The notes: generated by a model not told the origin, from the sequence alone. A stretch of 64,000 nucleotides of DNA from Prosopocoilus inquinatus (GCA_036172665.1 CM069869.1:6572001-6636000), one strand, 5' to 3'; counted from the first letter of the stretch, positions 1 to 13,002 are shown. Translations and numbers: made by a program.

Positions 1-100
1 TAGACGCCGCGCTTCTTCTTAAATCGTAACATTCTTCTTATTCTTTTTAAATCGTAACATGGTGGAGGCTTGACCTTTTCTTGTCGTAACAATATAAGGG

Positions 101-183
101 CAGGCGAGTGGCTCAGGGGTTAGCCTATCCGGCTTTGTAAGTGGTGCCGCTTATCGGCGGGGGTTCGAATCCCATCAGGGCCA
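101..183 (+). repeat. tRNA-derived SINE head (A and B boxes)
   Basis: A polymerase III type internal promoter is visible: an A-box match TGGCTCAGGGG at 109-119 and a perfect B box GGTTCGAATCC at 162-172, at tRNA-like spacing. The D-arm pairs (GGC with GCC), but the acceptor ends do not pair and the anticodon stem is poor. It is therefore read as a tRNA-derived SINE head or tRNA pseudogene and not a working tRNA. No tail or target duplication was found. Confidence 0.5.
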
Positions 184-699
184 TGAATCGAGAATATTCG
201 TGTTGTTCAAGACCCAACTATATTTGTACTCAACGTACTCAATGTAACGATTTCGAATCACTTGATCAAGCAGCTTGCAGAGTGCTTGATAGTATGCGGC
301 TATTTGCACTGGCGCACCCGGTATACACCCGCGTTCTTTTGCTTCTCTGAAGATGTATGAATGACAACAAATTCGGCTTTATTAAAGATGTTTAAAAAAA
401 ACAGGAATATTTCGTGAATTTTTGAATTTTGAATTACGCAGATGCCATGTTTATTAATGTTTCTTATCGAGGAATTTCCGGAACACAAAGTTTCGGGAAA
501 CCACTGGAATTATTTTTGTCCAGAATTCCGGGAAAATTACGTTACGTGTTGCGGCAATATATTTATAGACTTCAAGCTGTGCGGAAAGCCGAGCGATTAC
601 TTCAAAAATTCCTAATAAATCATTTTGATAAATACAAAAAAAAAAATTAATTGTAATTAATGATCAAAAATTTTGACGTGCAATTTCTGAAAGTTCTGT
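184..699. other. No gene recognised
   Basis: A/T-rich sequence downstream of the tRNA-like unit. Only short open frames without recognisable motifs occur. It may include the body of the SINE, but no second copy in the window confirms this. Confidence 0.5.
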
Positions 700-2045
700 A
701 AGTTCTAAATTTTTCAAAAAGAAATGATAAAGAAAAGCGAAGAGGAAAACAAATAGCAATCGCAACGTTTCACCGGAAAAAGAGACATCAGAAATAAAAA
801 GAAATGTAGACAAATTATGTTTATTTAATTTTTCTGCAACGATAATTTTTTTTAATTGAAGAGCGTCTTTGACAATCGAGGAGCCCAGTCTAAACGGCAA
901 AAAAATCCTGAAGACAACAAGAAAAACAAATGACGATTGTAATAGAAATTTACTAACAAAAGAAATTAAATTTCAGAAAACATCTAGACGTCATAAGTAA
1001 GAACAAAAGAGAAGTGGAGAGAGGACAAAATATCGATAACTTCAAAACTGATATCAATTTTCGTAAAGTCCTTGCTCGTCGGTAATTGTAGAAATGAAAA
1101 TAAAAAGAGAAATAAAAACAAACGACGTCGTAAATTTTGCGAGAGAAAAACAAAAGAACTGCAAATGGCGATCGCGATGTCGACGAAGGAACAAGAAATA
1201 ATTTCCGAAAATATTGAAAATAGATCAAGAAGAAAACAAACTGCCAACAGACATTCACTTAAACAGTAAAGAGCAAGAACGAGAAAGAAAAGGCGACAGA
1301 AACATTTGAGGTCGGCTTTCAAACAGGCGATAAATAAATGACGATCGCGAAAAAAATTCAATCCAAAAAATGGATTTTAAATTAATTTAATTTCCGAGAA
1401 ACAGTGAACAGTTAAGAATTTAAAAAAAAAATGAAGAAGGCACTTGACGATCGAGAAACCCAATACAAATGGAAAAAAACAATCCCGAACAAAATAAGAA
1501 AAACAAATGAGGACAGTAATTATTCGCAAAATAAATTTCATAAACGATAAACGATAAACAAATGACGATTACAAAAAAAATCAATCCAAAAAGCGATTAA
1601 AATTAATTTCTCAAAAATGGCGAACAGTTAAGAATCAAGAAAAATTTGATTTTGAAGAGCGAAAGAGAAAAATTAGTTTTTGAAGAGGGAGAAGAAAATA
1701 AGAAAAACAAATGACGCTCGTGATTTTTACGGCGAAGGAAAATGAATTTCAAAACAAAAAAGTAACGTGTCTTAGTCTCATGAAAATGCAATTCAAGTGA
1801 AAAAAATAAAAACGGGGGATGATAAGTTCAAAAGAAAAAAAAGAGAGTGAAAAACAAGTGACGATCGTACGAGAAAAAAGCGAGGATCGCAGTTATATTT
1901 ACGAAAGGAAAAGTAATAATTTCAGAAAATATAGAAAACAAAAAAACCTGATGATTAATTTGAATTAAGTAAGAGAATTTCAACAACAACAGCAACAACG
2001 GAAAAAGAAACAACTCAGAAACGGACAATAAACAAATGACAAACT
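700..2045. repeat. Degenerate purine-rich tandem repeat block
   Basis: The motif AAACAAATGACGATCG, in variants, recurs near 926, 1334, 1500, 1557, 1703, 1851 and 2028, each followed by a stretch like AGAAATTTCAGAAAA. Spacing is irregular, about 50 to 400 bp. The strand is almost all A and G, which produces long spurious phenylalanine/leucine-rich frames on the minus strand. It looks like an old, decayed tandem array. The complementary motif recurs at 4230-5460. Confidence 0.6.
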
Positions 2046-2860
2046 AGTCCCTAAACAAATAACAAGCACATTATTATGTTCGCAACAAACAAAACGCAGT
2101 AAATTTCGAAAAATCTAAGCAAGACGTTTGCTTAGATTGATTGAAACAAGAAACCTTTAACTTAAAAATAAAAAAAATAAACAATCCAAAAAGTAAAATG
2201 TAAAAAACCTTACGAGGTCAAACCCACCGAACTGAACTGAACCCAACCGAAGAAAAGATTTTTATAAAAAAATTAAATGTAAGAAATTATTACAAATCGA
2301 AACAAAATATGTTGGATATTAAATATTACACCTAAGAAATTTAAAAAAAAATCAGAAAATTGAACAAAAAACTGTTAAAAAGTAATTAAAATAACGCCCA
2401 ACTGCTGTAATAACTTGTTTATAATATAATAATAATAATGTTTAATAATATAGTATAATAATCTTTGCTCCAAAGCAGTTTTGTAACAAATGGCGTGAAA
2501 ACGTCAAATATAAACAAAAAATTACAAAACAGAAAAAATTACAAACAAAAATTAAAATGTAGAGTAAAGTAAAATGAAACAATGGAAGAGAATAATATAA
2601 CAAGAATAAGTTAAATAAAGAAATAAAAATAAAAATATGTAATTAGAAAAAATATAAATGAATAAATAAAGTTAAAAAAATATTGCAATGATATATAAAT
2701 ACTTAAAACTTTAACTCGAGGCCAATTTGTATACAAACGAAAGAATTTCTTTCGAGTTTAATTTCTTGAAGAAGATGCAACTGTTACAAGAAATGATGTT
2801 TTGTTTTAACCACTTCCACCTTTAAGAATAATTGCTTTAAAACGTTACTTATAAGAAAAC
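2046..2860. other. A/T-rich intergenic or intronic DNA with a small hairpin
   Basis: No coding potential is visible. A perfect 11-bp inverted repeat (AATCTAAGCAA at 2112-2122, complement at 2128-2138, 5-nt loop) is the only structure seen. If the kinase gene at 14749 extends leftward this is intron sequence. Confidence 0.45.
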
Positions 2861-2984
2861 CTTTCTGCCGTCTTTGCTTTTGGATCGCACATTTTCTGTC
2901 GTCAGTCTTCGTTTTCCCTCCTTGATCTTGCTTGGAGTCTTTTTCCATCTTTCTTTTCCTGTATTTTTTTTTTGCTGTGGTGTT

Positions 2985-3235
2985 TGCCCAACGAGGTCCT
3001 ACGTCATGGATTTGTCAGGACCTCAGGAGCGGAAGTGTATTTTTATGTGTGTAAAGTGTTCCATGGCTTTGCTACTTCCAAACCTCCCCGCCGTTGAAGG
3101 GGAAGCAGTGTCGAATTTTCTCCCCAACACTGAAGGGTACCTGAAGTGAGTAACGACCCCCCGAGAAATATTCCGAGCGGATGCGAACCCACGACTTTAC
3201 GACCTCACTGGACCGTTCAGGCGTTTAAAAACAAT
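2985..3235 (-). repeat. Possible tRNA-related SINE fragment
   Basis: On the minus strand a B-box-like string GTGGGTTCGCATCCG lies at about 3175-3190, preceded by a tRNA-like stretch and followed (toward lower coordinates) by GC-richer unique sequence, unlike the surrounding A/T-rich DNA. No convincing A box is present. It is tentatively a SINE fragment. Confidence 0.3.
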
Positions 3236-3351
3236 TATATCCGTATGTTATCTTCTTCTATTAAATTATTTTCATCTTGTTTTTATTTTTTTTCATGTCA
3301 TATTTATTTTTCTTTCTCCGTTTTTTTCACTTCGATTTGGCTTCCCTGACC

Positions 3352-3870
3352 TTCTGCACTTTTCATTTATTCAAACTTTTTCCACTGTCACCTCATTTTT
3401 CACATCTTTTTTTTCGATTGTATCCATTTGTTTCAGTTTGTCTTTTATATTGTAGTCAACAACCCAAGTTTTTCTTTTAATTTAAACCATAAACGGTTTA
3501 GTTTACAGAGAGAATTGAAATAGTTTTTTTTTAATCGTTTCATGAGCTAGGGACTGCCCCATTTGCCCCACTTTAGCTACGCTCATGTATGAAAGTATAA
3601 AGTTGAAACAAGATGCACTTTTCATTTATGCTTTTCTTTTCGTCTCTTTTCCACCATTATCTCATTTTCCTCATCTTTTTTTCGATTGTATCCATTTATT
3701 TCAGTTTGTCTTTTTTTGTCTTCTAGTCAACGACCCAATTTTTTTTTTTTTTTTTTAATAACCTATTTACAGAGAGATTGAAATTTATCGCTTCGTGAGC
3801 TAGGGATAGGCAACTGCCCATTGACCCCATTTTGGCTGCGCCCATGTGTTAATGTATAAAGTTGAAACAA
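3352..3870. repeat. Two tandem copies of a ~260-bp unit
   Basis: The stretch from GCACTTTTCATTTAT (3356) through a T-rich section, a GTCAACAACCCAA-like string, TTTACAGAGAGA, GAGCTAGGGA and AAGTTGAAACAAGATGCA recurs in the same order starting near 3613. The copies differ by small indels. No coding content. Confidence 0.7.
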
Positions 3871-4229
3871 GATGCAAGTATTCGAAATGCGCACCAGAAC
3901 AGAAAAACGAAAGTGTTAAACGTCAAATGACATTCCACGTTGATCCAATTCAAGAGAAAATTACGAAAAACTCGAAGTTTATTTTAAAATCACAAAGGAA
4001 TGCCGATTCGAATTCGAAATTTTTAGGCTAATTCATGCACAAAGTATTTTAAAACGAAAGCCCAAAGAGCGTCTGAAATAAAATGCAAAGCATGAGATTA
4101 TTTTCACTAAATGTTTACTAAATTAAAGTAAACCAGCGAAGACGGAAGAGATAGTAAAAAATTTCTTCTTCGTTCTTCTTTCGTCTTTTATCGTAATAAA
4201 AATTCGACGAACTGGGTGCATTTTAAACA

Positions 4230-4741
4230 CAGAAGAATTTAAAAATGAAAAACTCAAATTTTGTTCTCAATTTGCCTTTTTTTTATCCAAATCGGGTTTA
4301 GCATTTTATTATTTTAAGTAATTTTTTGACTTAAATTTAAGTGATCCCGTTTTGTTTCTGAATTTCATTAAAATTTTTTTCAAAATTTTCAAACAAGAGA
4401 ATCCTGCCTAAGATCCTTTCATTTTTGTCTTCGATTTTTTAATTTGATTGGGTTTGGGATTTCCTCTTTTCAATTAATGCGATCGTCTTTTGTTTCTGAA
4501 ATTTATTAATTTTTTGTTTGTTTGTTGCTTGCACAAAGAACACTCAATTTCATTTTTGCTATTTTATTTTAGTTTTAAAATTTTTACGTTTCTTTTCAAT
4601 TCGCTTTTGTCTCTCTCAGGGTTAGGTTTTTTCTTTATTTTGACTCATCTTTTGTTGTTTTAAGTTTAAGCGATCGCTTTTGTTTCTAAAATTTGCTTTT
4701 ATTTTCTCCAAATTTTCGAAAGAAAATCCTTCCTAAGGTAA
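4230..4741. repeat. T-rich degenerate repeats, complement of the 700-2045 family
   Basis: Strings such as GCGATCGTCTTTTGTTTCT (near 4480) and AGCGATCGCTTTTGTTTCT (near 4665) are close to the reverse complement of the AAACAAATGACGATCGC motif at 700-2045. A further decayed copy lies near 5360, beyond the intervening MITE. The two blocks look like one repeat family in opposite orientations. Confidence 0.5.
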
Positions 4742-5288
4742 GGTGACTACGCCAGAATTCCTACCCCCTTTAACTCTTTTATTTTAGATTTTAGGAAAAA
4801 ATGCTTAATACAAAAGTAACGAGAAATATTTCGGAAAAATTGAATTTTAAAAAATGACTAAAAATTTAACGTAAAACATATTCAAAGCATCTTCAATTTT
4901 TTTACGCAAAGTGTAAATCTTTTAAACATATTTTGATTCACATCTCTTAGTATAAAAGAATCATTATTCAAGTTTTCTATTTCTAAAATTCAAAAATAAA
5001 ATAAATTAAATAGGAATTATTTTATAAACACCTTCTACATTATTAGTTTTATTATACATGTAGTCCCATTAGCATTTTATTTCGAATCGAAAAACGTAAT
5101 AAAATATAGGGTGTTCCATTTAACAAAACTTAAGATTAGTTTATATCTCGTTTATTCGACCATGAATTGTTTTTCTGTGAGCACACAGGGAAACTTTGAA
5201 TTAGTCCCTATAAGTTTTGTATTAAACATTTTTTCCTGAAATCAAGAATAAAGGAGTTAAAGGGGGTAGGAATTATCGCGTAGTCTTA
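4742..5288. mobile_element. MITE with ~75-bp terminal inverted repeats
   Basis: The left end (GACTACGCCAGAATTCC then TACCCCCTTTAACTC) is matched as a reverse complement at the right end near 5205-5288. Similarity extends through GGAAAAAATG and TTAATACAAAA. There is no open frame of note between. The flanks suggest a TA target, but the exact ends are blurred. Another insertion-like string (AGGGTGTTCCATTTAAC) sits in its middle near 5108. Confidence 0.6.
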
Positions 5289-5737
5289 TTGTGTGTCTTG
5301 AATTTTATTATTTGTCGCTCGCGCAAGGAATTTTCTGCGTTCCTTTTTTCATTTTATTTAGAAACATTGTCTTTTGTTTCTTTTTTTTTTCTATTTACAT
5401 TTTGTTAATTAGACTTATTTTTATTTTGACTATTTGATTTTTACGTTGACTTACATTGTAAGAAATTAACGTCATCAGGTGCAACAGGGATGGATTCATC
5501 GATTTTTATTTATATTTTGGTCAATAAATATGTACATAGCGTTAATATTTTAACTTTACTCAAATATTATTTATATTAGTAATTTTTTAATGTTCCAATG
5601 TTTCTTTCTGGAATGTTGAAATTTGACATATCTCGCTAAATTCAAAATTAAGGCAGCTTTACCTACACAGATTTTATTTCTTCTTGTGTTAATTCCGCCA
5701 CCTTGAAGAAATTCAACATCAAATTTTTGGTCTGTTA

Positions 5738-7033
5738 CGTGGGCTGCTGGAAAAGTTTCTCGAAATGGTATGAAAAAACGCATATGAAATTTGGTAAACG
5801 GTATCATTGTTTTTCGAAGCATTCGCCTTTGACGTCAATACATTTTTGCATATGCTCGGACCAATTTCTCAAGCACGTTTTCCACTCTAAAGATGATACC
5901 TCAGAAACCAATGTCCGGAATGTTTCAACCGCTGCTTCAGCAGACGAAAATCGCTCACCACGCATTTTATTTATGATATTTGGGAACAAAAAGAAATCAT
6001 TAGGTAATAAATCAGGTGAATATGGACAATGAGTCATTAATTCAACATTTTTGTTGGACAAAAAATCAACTGTTTGACGGGCTGAATGAGAGCTGGTGTT
6101 GTCATGATGGAGAATAATTCGTCGATTTCGATTGTTTCTTCTTATTTGATCGATGACTTCCGGCAAACAAATTGTAGTATACAATCAGCATTCACGGTTT
6201 TTCGATAATCTAAAGCCACGGTTGCTACATGTCCAGTTAAACCAAAGAAACAAGCAATCATTTGCTTGCTTCGCAGCACTGCGTGAACGGACAACTTTTG
6301 TTGGTTTTGGTTCATTTTGAAATACCCAAACGGTAGATAGTTGTTCACTTTCTGGCTCGTACGAATAGATCCACGTTTCGTCACCAGTAACGATGTTATA
6401 AAATAAATTTGAACGATTTCCATTGAATTTCTTGATCATTTATTCGCACCATTTGACACGACCCTGCTTTTGCGCTTCTGTTAAATTGTGTGAGATCCAA
6501 CGACTGCAAAGCTTTCGTACGTTCAAATGATCATGCAAAATCTGCTGTATTGCTTTCATGACAATGCGTAAGGATGCTTGAATCTCACGGTATGTCACAT
6601 GTCGATTTCGCTCAAGCATTTCACGCACAACATCTACATTAGTGGCAACAACAGATCTTGATGGACGACCTTCACGAAATTCGTCACTGAGAGAGGTACG
6701 TCCACGCTGGAATTCGGCAAACCAATTATAAACACTGCTCTTTGATGGTGCTTCATCTCCCAAAGCCAAATAAAGCCGATCGAGGCGTTGTTTCGGCGTT
6801 AGACTACATTTGAAATCGTAAAAAATCATGGCACGAAAATTTTCACGCGAGATTTCCATGTTTACACAAAATTACTTTTTCTCAAATGCAGTACAAACAA
6901 AACTAGTTCACTTGGATAGAAACTGTGAATAGAATTATAGGGGAAAAACGTCAAATTTTTCAAATGTGACAGTTGATAAACGCTAACAATTCTAGGACCT
7001 ACTAGATTCCAGAAAATTTTCCAGCAGCCCACG
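5738..7033 (-). mobile_element. mariner-type DNA transposon, nearly full length
   Basis: Both ends carry the inverted repeat CGTGGGCTGCTGGAAAA, flanked by TA dinucleotides (5736-5737 and 7034-7035), the expected mariner target duplication. The 1.3-kb length is normal for mariner. The transposase reads on the minus strand between the repeats. The element lies between the kinase exon and the left edge, so it may sit in that gene's intron. Confidence 0.9.
5804..6859 (-). pseudogene. mariner transposase (D,D34D), inactivated
   Basis: The reading frame begins at the ATG at 6859 and ends at 5804. It shows a helix-turn-helix N-terminal part and the catalytic triad of mariner transposases: TGDETW, HHDNTSSH and SPDLLPND, with 34 residues between the second and third aspartates. 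It is broken: an in-frame TAA lies at 6440-6442, and the middle segment changes frame near 6280 and returns near 6190. The protein would cut and paste its own element at TA sites if intact. This copy cannot encode it. Confidence 0.9.
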
Positions 7034-8660
7034 TACACGCACCGCGAATTCAATCCGGGGACACACTGTATACACCGTTTTAGAATCCGAAAATAGTCCT
7101 AAATTAAGGGGATGTTCAAACATAGCACAAAGAGCCGTGCATGCATGCGTTATAATAACGTTATATCATCATACATTTATGCGTCAGTGTAAAGTTAAAA
7201 AAAAAAAAAACAGTCCGGGTTATTTTGGTCACGGGCGGTTCATACATAGTACGATTTGCGTCACGTGTATTTACGACGGCCTATTAAATTTAATCCACTT
7301 ATGGCCGGGCAGTGCACATTTCACCCTCGGATTAATTTATGGCTTAACAAATCGAAGCCGGGAATCGATGCGGGCGCACGTCATTCAAATCGGACTTTCT
7401 ACTTTGGGGAAGGTCATAATTAGAGCGGCCGATTTGATGGATAGATATTATTAATAATAATGAGGAGAATAAGTGCGATAATAACCTAGCACGTAGTAGA
7501 CGCAATCTTCCACTTTGTCCTCCTCTCTGCTCTAAAATCTTAACATCCTTTTATAGCGGCTGATTGACGTCATACTTGACGCACATACTCTGCGGTTCAC
7601 AGCCTAATCTACTGTCAATTTATTAGTCAGGAGCAGTGCGAAATAATTAACCTGTTTCTTACATGGGATTTACGGAGAGTATTTTCTGACGCAAATGCAA
7701 AACCGTGAAAATCACACACACAAAGGATTTTATCCGCTCGCATTATGTTCGCAAGGAGCTTTGTGTATGTGTTGTGTTGTGTTGTGTTCCGTTGTTGTTG
7801 CACGTGACGCTAAAATCGGTTGTTAAGTTCCTTTCATCGCGTTTCCATTCAAGCAAAAAAAAAAAAAAACAAATAAAAAATCTCAAAACCTCAATTTTAA
7901 AGGACAAAATCTCGCCCACTGGTTTTAGGAGGTAACGGTACGCCAGCGCAATTTTAACAACATCGCAATCAAGGTCCACGAGAACTCATTAACGTAAACG
8001 ACGAGAGATGTTTACATTTCCGCTAGACAAGTTTCTATCGGGATGGCGCATTCAGTATAATAATGATGATTTATTGTCGTAAGACAACTTGATGAGTGCC
8101 TAATCTTTCTGATTTTATTGTCAGTTCTCCTGGAATTACGGTTAATTAGGTGCACTGTTCTGCAAACATAATAAAGAGCAGGGCATACTCAAATCGTTTT
8201 AATATATTTTATACATAAATTACGCCCTCCATTTCGTTCCGTCAACTATATCCGAGCGATTATATGAAATCAATCGCTCGTATTGCGACGCGTTGCGCTG
8301 CGCTCCGCCACGGCCCGGCGTAGTGTGCGCTGGCCTTAAGTAGACCCATTTAATACTTTAAAAATGAATTTATATGTTCAATAAGAGAAAACTCGTCGTT
8401 TAAAATCCGTTCACTTTAGTCCCGACACGTTTCTTTTTTCAGACAGAAACAGCATTAATATTGGGGGTTAAATATACAGGTGTCTCAAACCTCTGAAAAA
8501 GTGCGAGAATGCCCCTTTAAATTCATTTTATCAAAAATTGTCTGCAACTGAAGCTGTGTAGGTTTTCATTCTGCACAAGTAAAAATTATTTTCAAATATA
8601 CAGGTTGTTCATTTAAGTAGTTACAAGCTTAAGTTATCATTTTTTAAATGTAACGCTGTA
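7034..8660. other. No gene recognised; short GC-rich patch
   Basis: No convincing exon on either strand. A short CpG-rich patch around 8280-8335 (GCGACGCGTTGCGCTGCGC) stands out from A/T-rich surroundings. TG/TTG microsatellite-like sequence lies near 7765-7800. Confidence 0.4.
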
Positions 8661-9049
8661 CATTTTATTGCGGCTTCGGTTAGCCGTTGAAGAGTCGATA
8701 AAAATGACATAACATTATATTTACTTATTCCAAGTTTGTTATATTAAATGGGGTGTTCAATTCGAAAGAAAAATAACTAATTATACAATATGCGAACTGA
8801 TAGGTGATAGCCGCTGAATTTTTAAAAAATGTTCAATGTGAAAGTAGAAAGGCTTAGAAATATTTTGGTCTAAAGTTGATTGTTGTTTGTATTATTAAAA
8901 TGGGCAATTTGACAGCCCATCAAATATGACCCATTTTTCGCATAAAGTAGAAAAATACTTCTAACTCGGTAATTACTAAAAATAAGTAAATATAATGTGA
9001 TATCGTTTTTATCGACACTTCAACGGCTAACCGAAACCGCAATAAAATG
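8661..9049. mobile_element. TA-flanked MITE, long inverted repeats
   Basis: The arm starting CATTTTATTGCGGCTTCGG at 8661 is repeated as its complement ending at 9049; pairing extends about 70 bp, to AATAAGTAAATATAATG. TA dinucleotides flank both ends (8659-8660, 9050-9051). The interior is non-coding and contains an unrelated GGGGTGTTCAATTCG string that may be a further insertion. The TA target points to a Tc1/mariner-mobilised element. Confidence 0.8.
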
Positions 9050-10541
9050 TACCGGCTGTTTCAAATTGGGTGTGCACTGAAGGGATCTCCTAAACCGTAA
9101 GAGATACAAATTCGGTTAAATGGAAGAAAAGTTGCACAAATCAATGCCTAATTCGTATCCATTGAGAGAATGATTTTTTTCTCATTTCTTCTTGAGTTAT
9201 TAATAAAAATGTGAAAAAATCGATTTTCTTTTTCTCTCTGTATCTCTTTTATTATACATAATTTTTAAATTCTGATTTAACTTTCTACAGGCACTTTTTG
9301 ATTCTGCTTCGAGTAAGAGTAATAGAATTGAAGTCAAACGTTTCGTCTTCCCACGACCATCATCAGTTTCTATTTTTTAAATACAACTTATGTCTTTTTA
9401 TTGTTCTATTCGATAGCATTTTTCCTCCTGATTACAATGATATATCACACTTAATAGTCGATATTAATCTGAAGCTTAAATAATACAGATTTTTATGTGA
9501 AAATTTTATTTAATACATAATTTCAAATTTTTAGTTCTTTTTCTTAGCTATAGTGTCAATTATAATAAACTATTTAAAATTTTTCTGTATCGTTATTTTA
9601 ATAATGCACTGCACTTACGAAAATGAATTTTTACCGAAAAATATCTAGTGGTTCTAATATAACTTGCTAGATCAGTATCTCAGCTTTAGTATAGGAATGA
9701 AAAAGCCTAGATTTTAATTTTGACTCGCACTGTTGGATTAAAAGAAAAAGTGAATACTAATTATACTAAAAATATTTAGATATTACTGAATAGTGCCTTC
9801 TACAAATACATTGGCAGCTAAAACGAATATTTTTGTAATAAATTTGAAAGATACTTTCTATAACAATGTATTTTTTTTTAATTTCTTTAGCACTCAGTGG
9901 CTCTCAACACTTGACTATCTTTATTTTTTTTTAAATATGGTCAAGTTCACTCGTTTTAACCAGTTGAAGTTTGGCACGTTATATCGGAACCATCATCCAT
10001 AACAGGATAAAGTAGGCTTTATATTTTGTACATTGAAACAGTGACTAGCATTAAGATAAATAATAAGGAGGAACTAAGAAGGCGAATATTAGATTCTTAC
10101 AGAAATGTTTCGCGAATTCATGTTCGACACACTAGACAACACATAGGATTAAGAACGAAACTGTGTCTTGAAAGCAGTGGAGGACATTTCGAGGATTTAC
10201 TTTAATTTATTTATTTCACAGAGTCATGTTCTTCGTTTATAATTTTTATTCAACTTATTTATTCTGTTCTTGTAATTTAATATGTTTATACTGAGGTTTA
10301 TTTGGTTTGTGTTAACCATTACCTCATATCATTTAGTCAATATTTTTTTTTTTCATTATTAAAAAATGCAATTGTAACAATCCGTGTAAATTAGGGAGTA
10401 ATTTACATATAATCCAAAATATATAATAATTATTAATTAATAAAGACGCATGATAATTATATGCTAGGCCGATAATTAAAATTAAGAATGCAATTATAAA
10501 TACGAAAAAAAAATATATTAAACTATAATTAAAAGAAAATA
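9050..10541. other. No gene recognised
   Basis: A/T-rich DNA without recognisable exons. Small open frames have no family motifs. It may be intron of the kinase gene. Confidence 0.45.
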
Positions 10542-11469
10542 CAGGGTGTTCTTTTACTGTGTGCAAATATTTAAACCTGCTATATATCACCATGAATGGC
10601 AACGATTGAACTCATATGTTCTTAACATAAATATAATAGTTTTCGAGAAAAATGCAGTGGCAGATTTTCACTAAACCGTTTGAGAACTGCTGGCGTAGCG
10701 AAAAGTGAAACGCGGGCGTCTCTTGAATTACTAACCAAAGCCGAAATCGTTCAGGGTCAGTGCCTTATTGGAACTCAAGGAGGAACGACGTAACTCAACG
10801 CCGCTGCGATCAGCTGTTCCGTCAAAACGTTTACAACTTAAGTTAACTTCACTGCAAGTAATTACAAGTTTAAGTATTAAATTAAAATCTAGTGCAATTC
10901 AAGAAGCTGCGGTTCGTAATTGCCGAATAAATTAAAAGCGAGGTACAAACAAATTGTAATTTCTCATTGCATATTATTTTTAAAAGAGTTATAAAAATTT
11001 TACATTTACTTTGTTTCCAAGGACCGGAAGTAGTAATGCTTTCATTGTTAGCAGCGAGATAGCAGCAAAAATTTATTTACGTAAAAGGGTGAAGGAAGAA
11101 TATTTTTAACGCGCTTGCCTGATTGGTGCATAAGTTCTCGGATTTATTCGTCGATAGTTGATATCGCAAAACATATTACTTCGCTCAGTGAATTAAAATT
11201 TTAAATAAAATAATTAATAAACGATATCAGTGATTATTATTACAAAACTCTGCGTTGAACATCGAGTGCGGTATCGGTGGGCATGTTCATACCGAGAGGA
11301 AGGCGAAGTTGACATTCCTATCTTTCTCGCACATTTCAACAGTTCCAAACAAGTTGGTCCATCCGAAATTTTTTGGCTATGATACGGTAGCCACCAAAAA
11401 ATTCCCGCAGAAGGTAACATTTCGCGAACTTATACTTTTTTTATTTGCACATAGTAAAAGAACAGCCTG
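10542..11469. mobile_element. TA-flanked MITE, family 'CAGGGTGTTC', copy 1
   Basis: The left terminus CAGGGTGTTCTTTTACTGTG is matched by the complement near 11450-11469, with TA on both sides (10540-10541, 11470-11471). The ~930-bp interior matches, in reverse orientation, the copy at 30234-31173. Part of it (segments around TTCGTCGATAG and GATATCAGTGATTATTATT) also matches a remnant at 13621-13857. No transposase is present. Confidence 0.8.
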
Positions 11470-12054
11470 TATAAAAGAAATTATAATTATTCTCTTTTTG
11501 AAAAAAAAAATGAATAATACTTTTTGTTTCGAATTGCAACGTTAACTTAAATATCAGGTTTGTATAAGTTCATTTTCATTCCCATACATTCCAGAACTAG
11601 ATGTAAGCGTAGGAATTACTGCTAAACACCTTAAGATAAAGTACGTACCTCTTCAACATGCATTTTTCGCGCAAATATCATTTATTGATCATTAATTTTA
11701 AAGGTTCAGTGACTTATAAATTTACAAACAGGAGATAATAACTCTAGCAATCGTTACGAAATTTGAAACACCTGGTATAAAAGCAGAAACTATCTAACTA
11801 GCTAACAATAAAAGGAAGAAGGGGTGGAATAATTTCGGCTTTCCCGAAAATAAACTGTAACGTAGTGAAAAACAGGGTTGAGAAACTACTGTCGGCACCA
11901 TTCCGTACGCCAGGAGACTACAAACAAGGAAATCGTGATTCGAGGTTTGCGCATGACTTAGCTAAAAGAATTTGGAAAAAGGGAGGAAAATTATTTTGGA
12001 ACATCTGCTATCAGATTTCCAGTTGTTCTTAACATGTACCTATATTTCTAAAAT
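11470..12054. repeat. Dispersed repeat R, copy 1, left part
   Basis: This stretch is homologous to about 22200-22850, including AAAGAAATTATAATTATT, GGTTCAGTGACTT, GGTATAAAAGCAGA and CCCGAAAATAAACTGTAACG in the same order. The copy is interrupted at 12054 by a LINE and resumes at 13342. Non-coding. Confidence 0.75.
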
Positions 12055-13002
12055 GGCTTCAAATCCCACTATTTCATAGCCCCATCAGGTGTACCTCAAG
12101 GATCGAACTTGGGTCCTCTCCTCTTTGCACTCTACATAAACGACCTATGCCAATCAGTTGATTGTGAAGTTCAGCTGTTTGCCGATGATGCCAAATTCTT
12201 CCACTCAATCAACTCTTTTCAAGATTGTGTTACTCTACAGCTAAACATTGACAGAGTTAATCAGTGGTGTGCGGCAAACAGTCTGCATCTTAATATTAAC
12301 AAATGTAAAGTCGTGACGTACTCTAAGTGCATAAAGAAGTGGATATTTGAATATAAGGTGGGTCAGGCTCCTCTCACTCGAGTCACAACTGTAAGAGATC
12401 TCGGGATAATCTTTGACTCTGAACTTACCTTCTCTCAACACGTGCTGTCACTGGTCAAATCATCAAATAAAATGATTGGTTTTATTATTAGAAATTGTAG
12501 ACCTTTCACCAATGAAAAAGCTTTAAAAATGCTTTATTTCTCTTTAATCCGGTTCAGATTGGAATATTCAGTGATTACTTCGATACCGATATTGAAATGG
12601 CGTTCTTCTATCTTAGAAAATGTTCAAAGAAATTTTTTCAAATATATGTGGTTCAAGAGATACGGTTTATATCCTGAGAGAGGGTTAGATGAGAAACAGT
12701 TACTATCAAGATTCGAAGTTTCATCACTTAGTCACAGGAGAAAATGCGTTGTTGTTACTCTTTTGTATAAATTAGTGCATAATCAGGTAGATTGCCCGTT
12801 TCTATTAAACAAATTAAACTTTTTAGTACCAAGACCCGAAGCAAGAGAATCTTCTACTTTTTATCTTTCCATAGCAAGAACCAACATGTTATTGAGATCT
12901 CCAGTTCATGTAATGTGTTCAGTCTATAATAACATCTGTTTAAGATGTGACATTTTCAATGATAATCTTGTCTCAATAGTAAAGCTTCTAGATAATGACT
13001 GA
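12055..13002 (+). pseudogene. LINE reverse transcriptase, C-terminal part
   Basis: An open frame of about 315 codons runs from the insertion point to a TGA at 13000-13002. It contains the finger/palm motif SGVPQGSNLGPLLFALYIND and the catalytic FADDAKFF box, then a C-terminal region typical of jockey-superfamily elements (IIRNCRPFTNEKALKMLYF). Endonuclease and the first half of the reverse transcriptase are absent, so it is a dead fragment although the frame itself is intact. Confidence 0.85.

Noticed and set aside
101..183. Functional tRNA gene
   Set aside because: The A and B boxes are present, but acceptor and anticodon stems do not form.
984..2028. Phe/Leu/Ser-rich membrane-like proteins on the minus strand
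   Set aside because: Artefacts of a purine-rich strand read in reverse; no ATG context or conservation between repeat copies.
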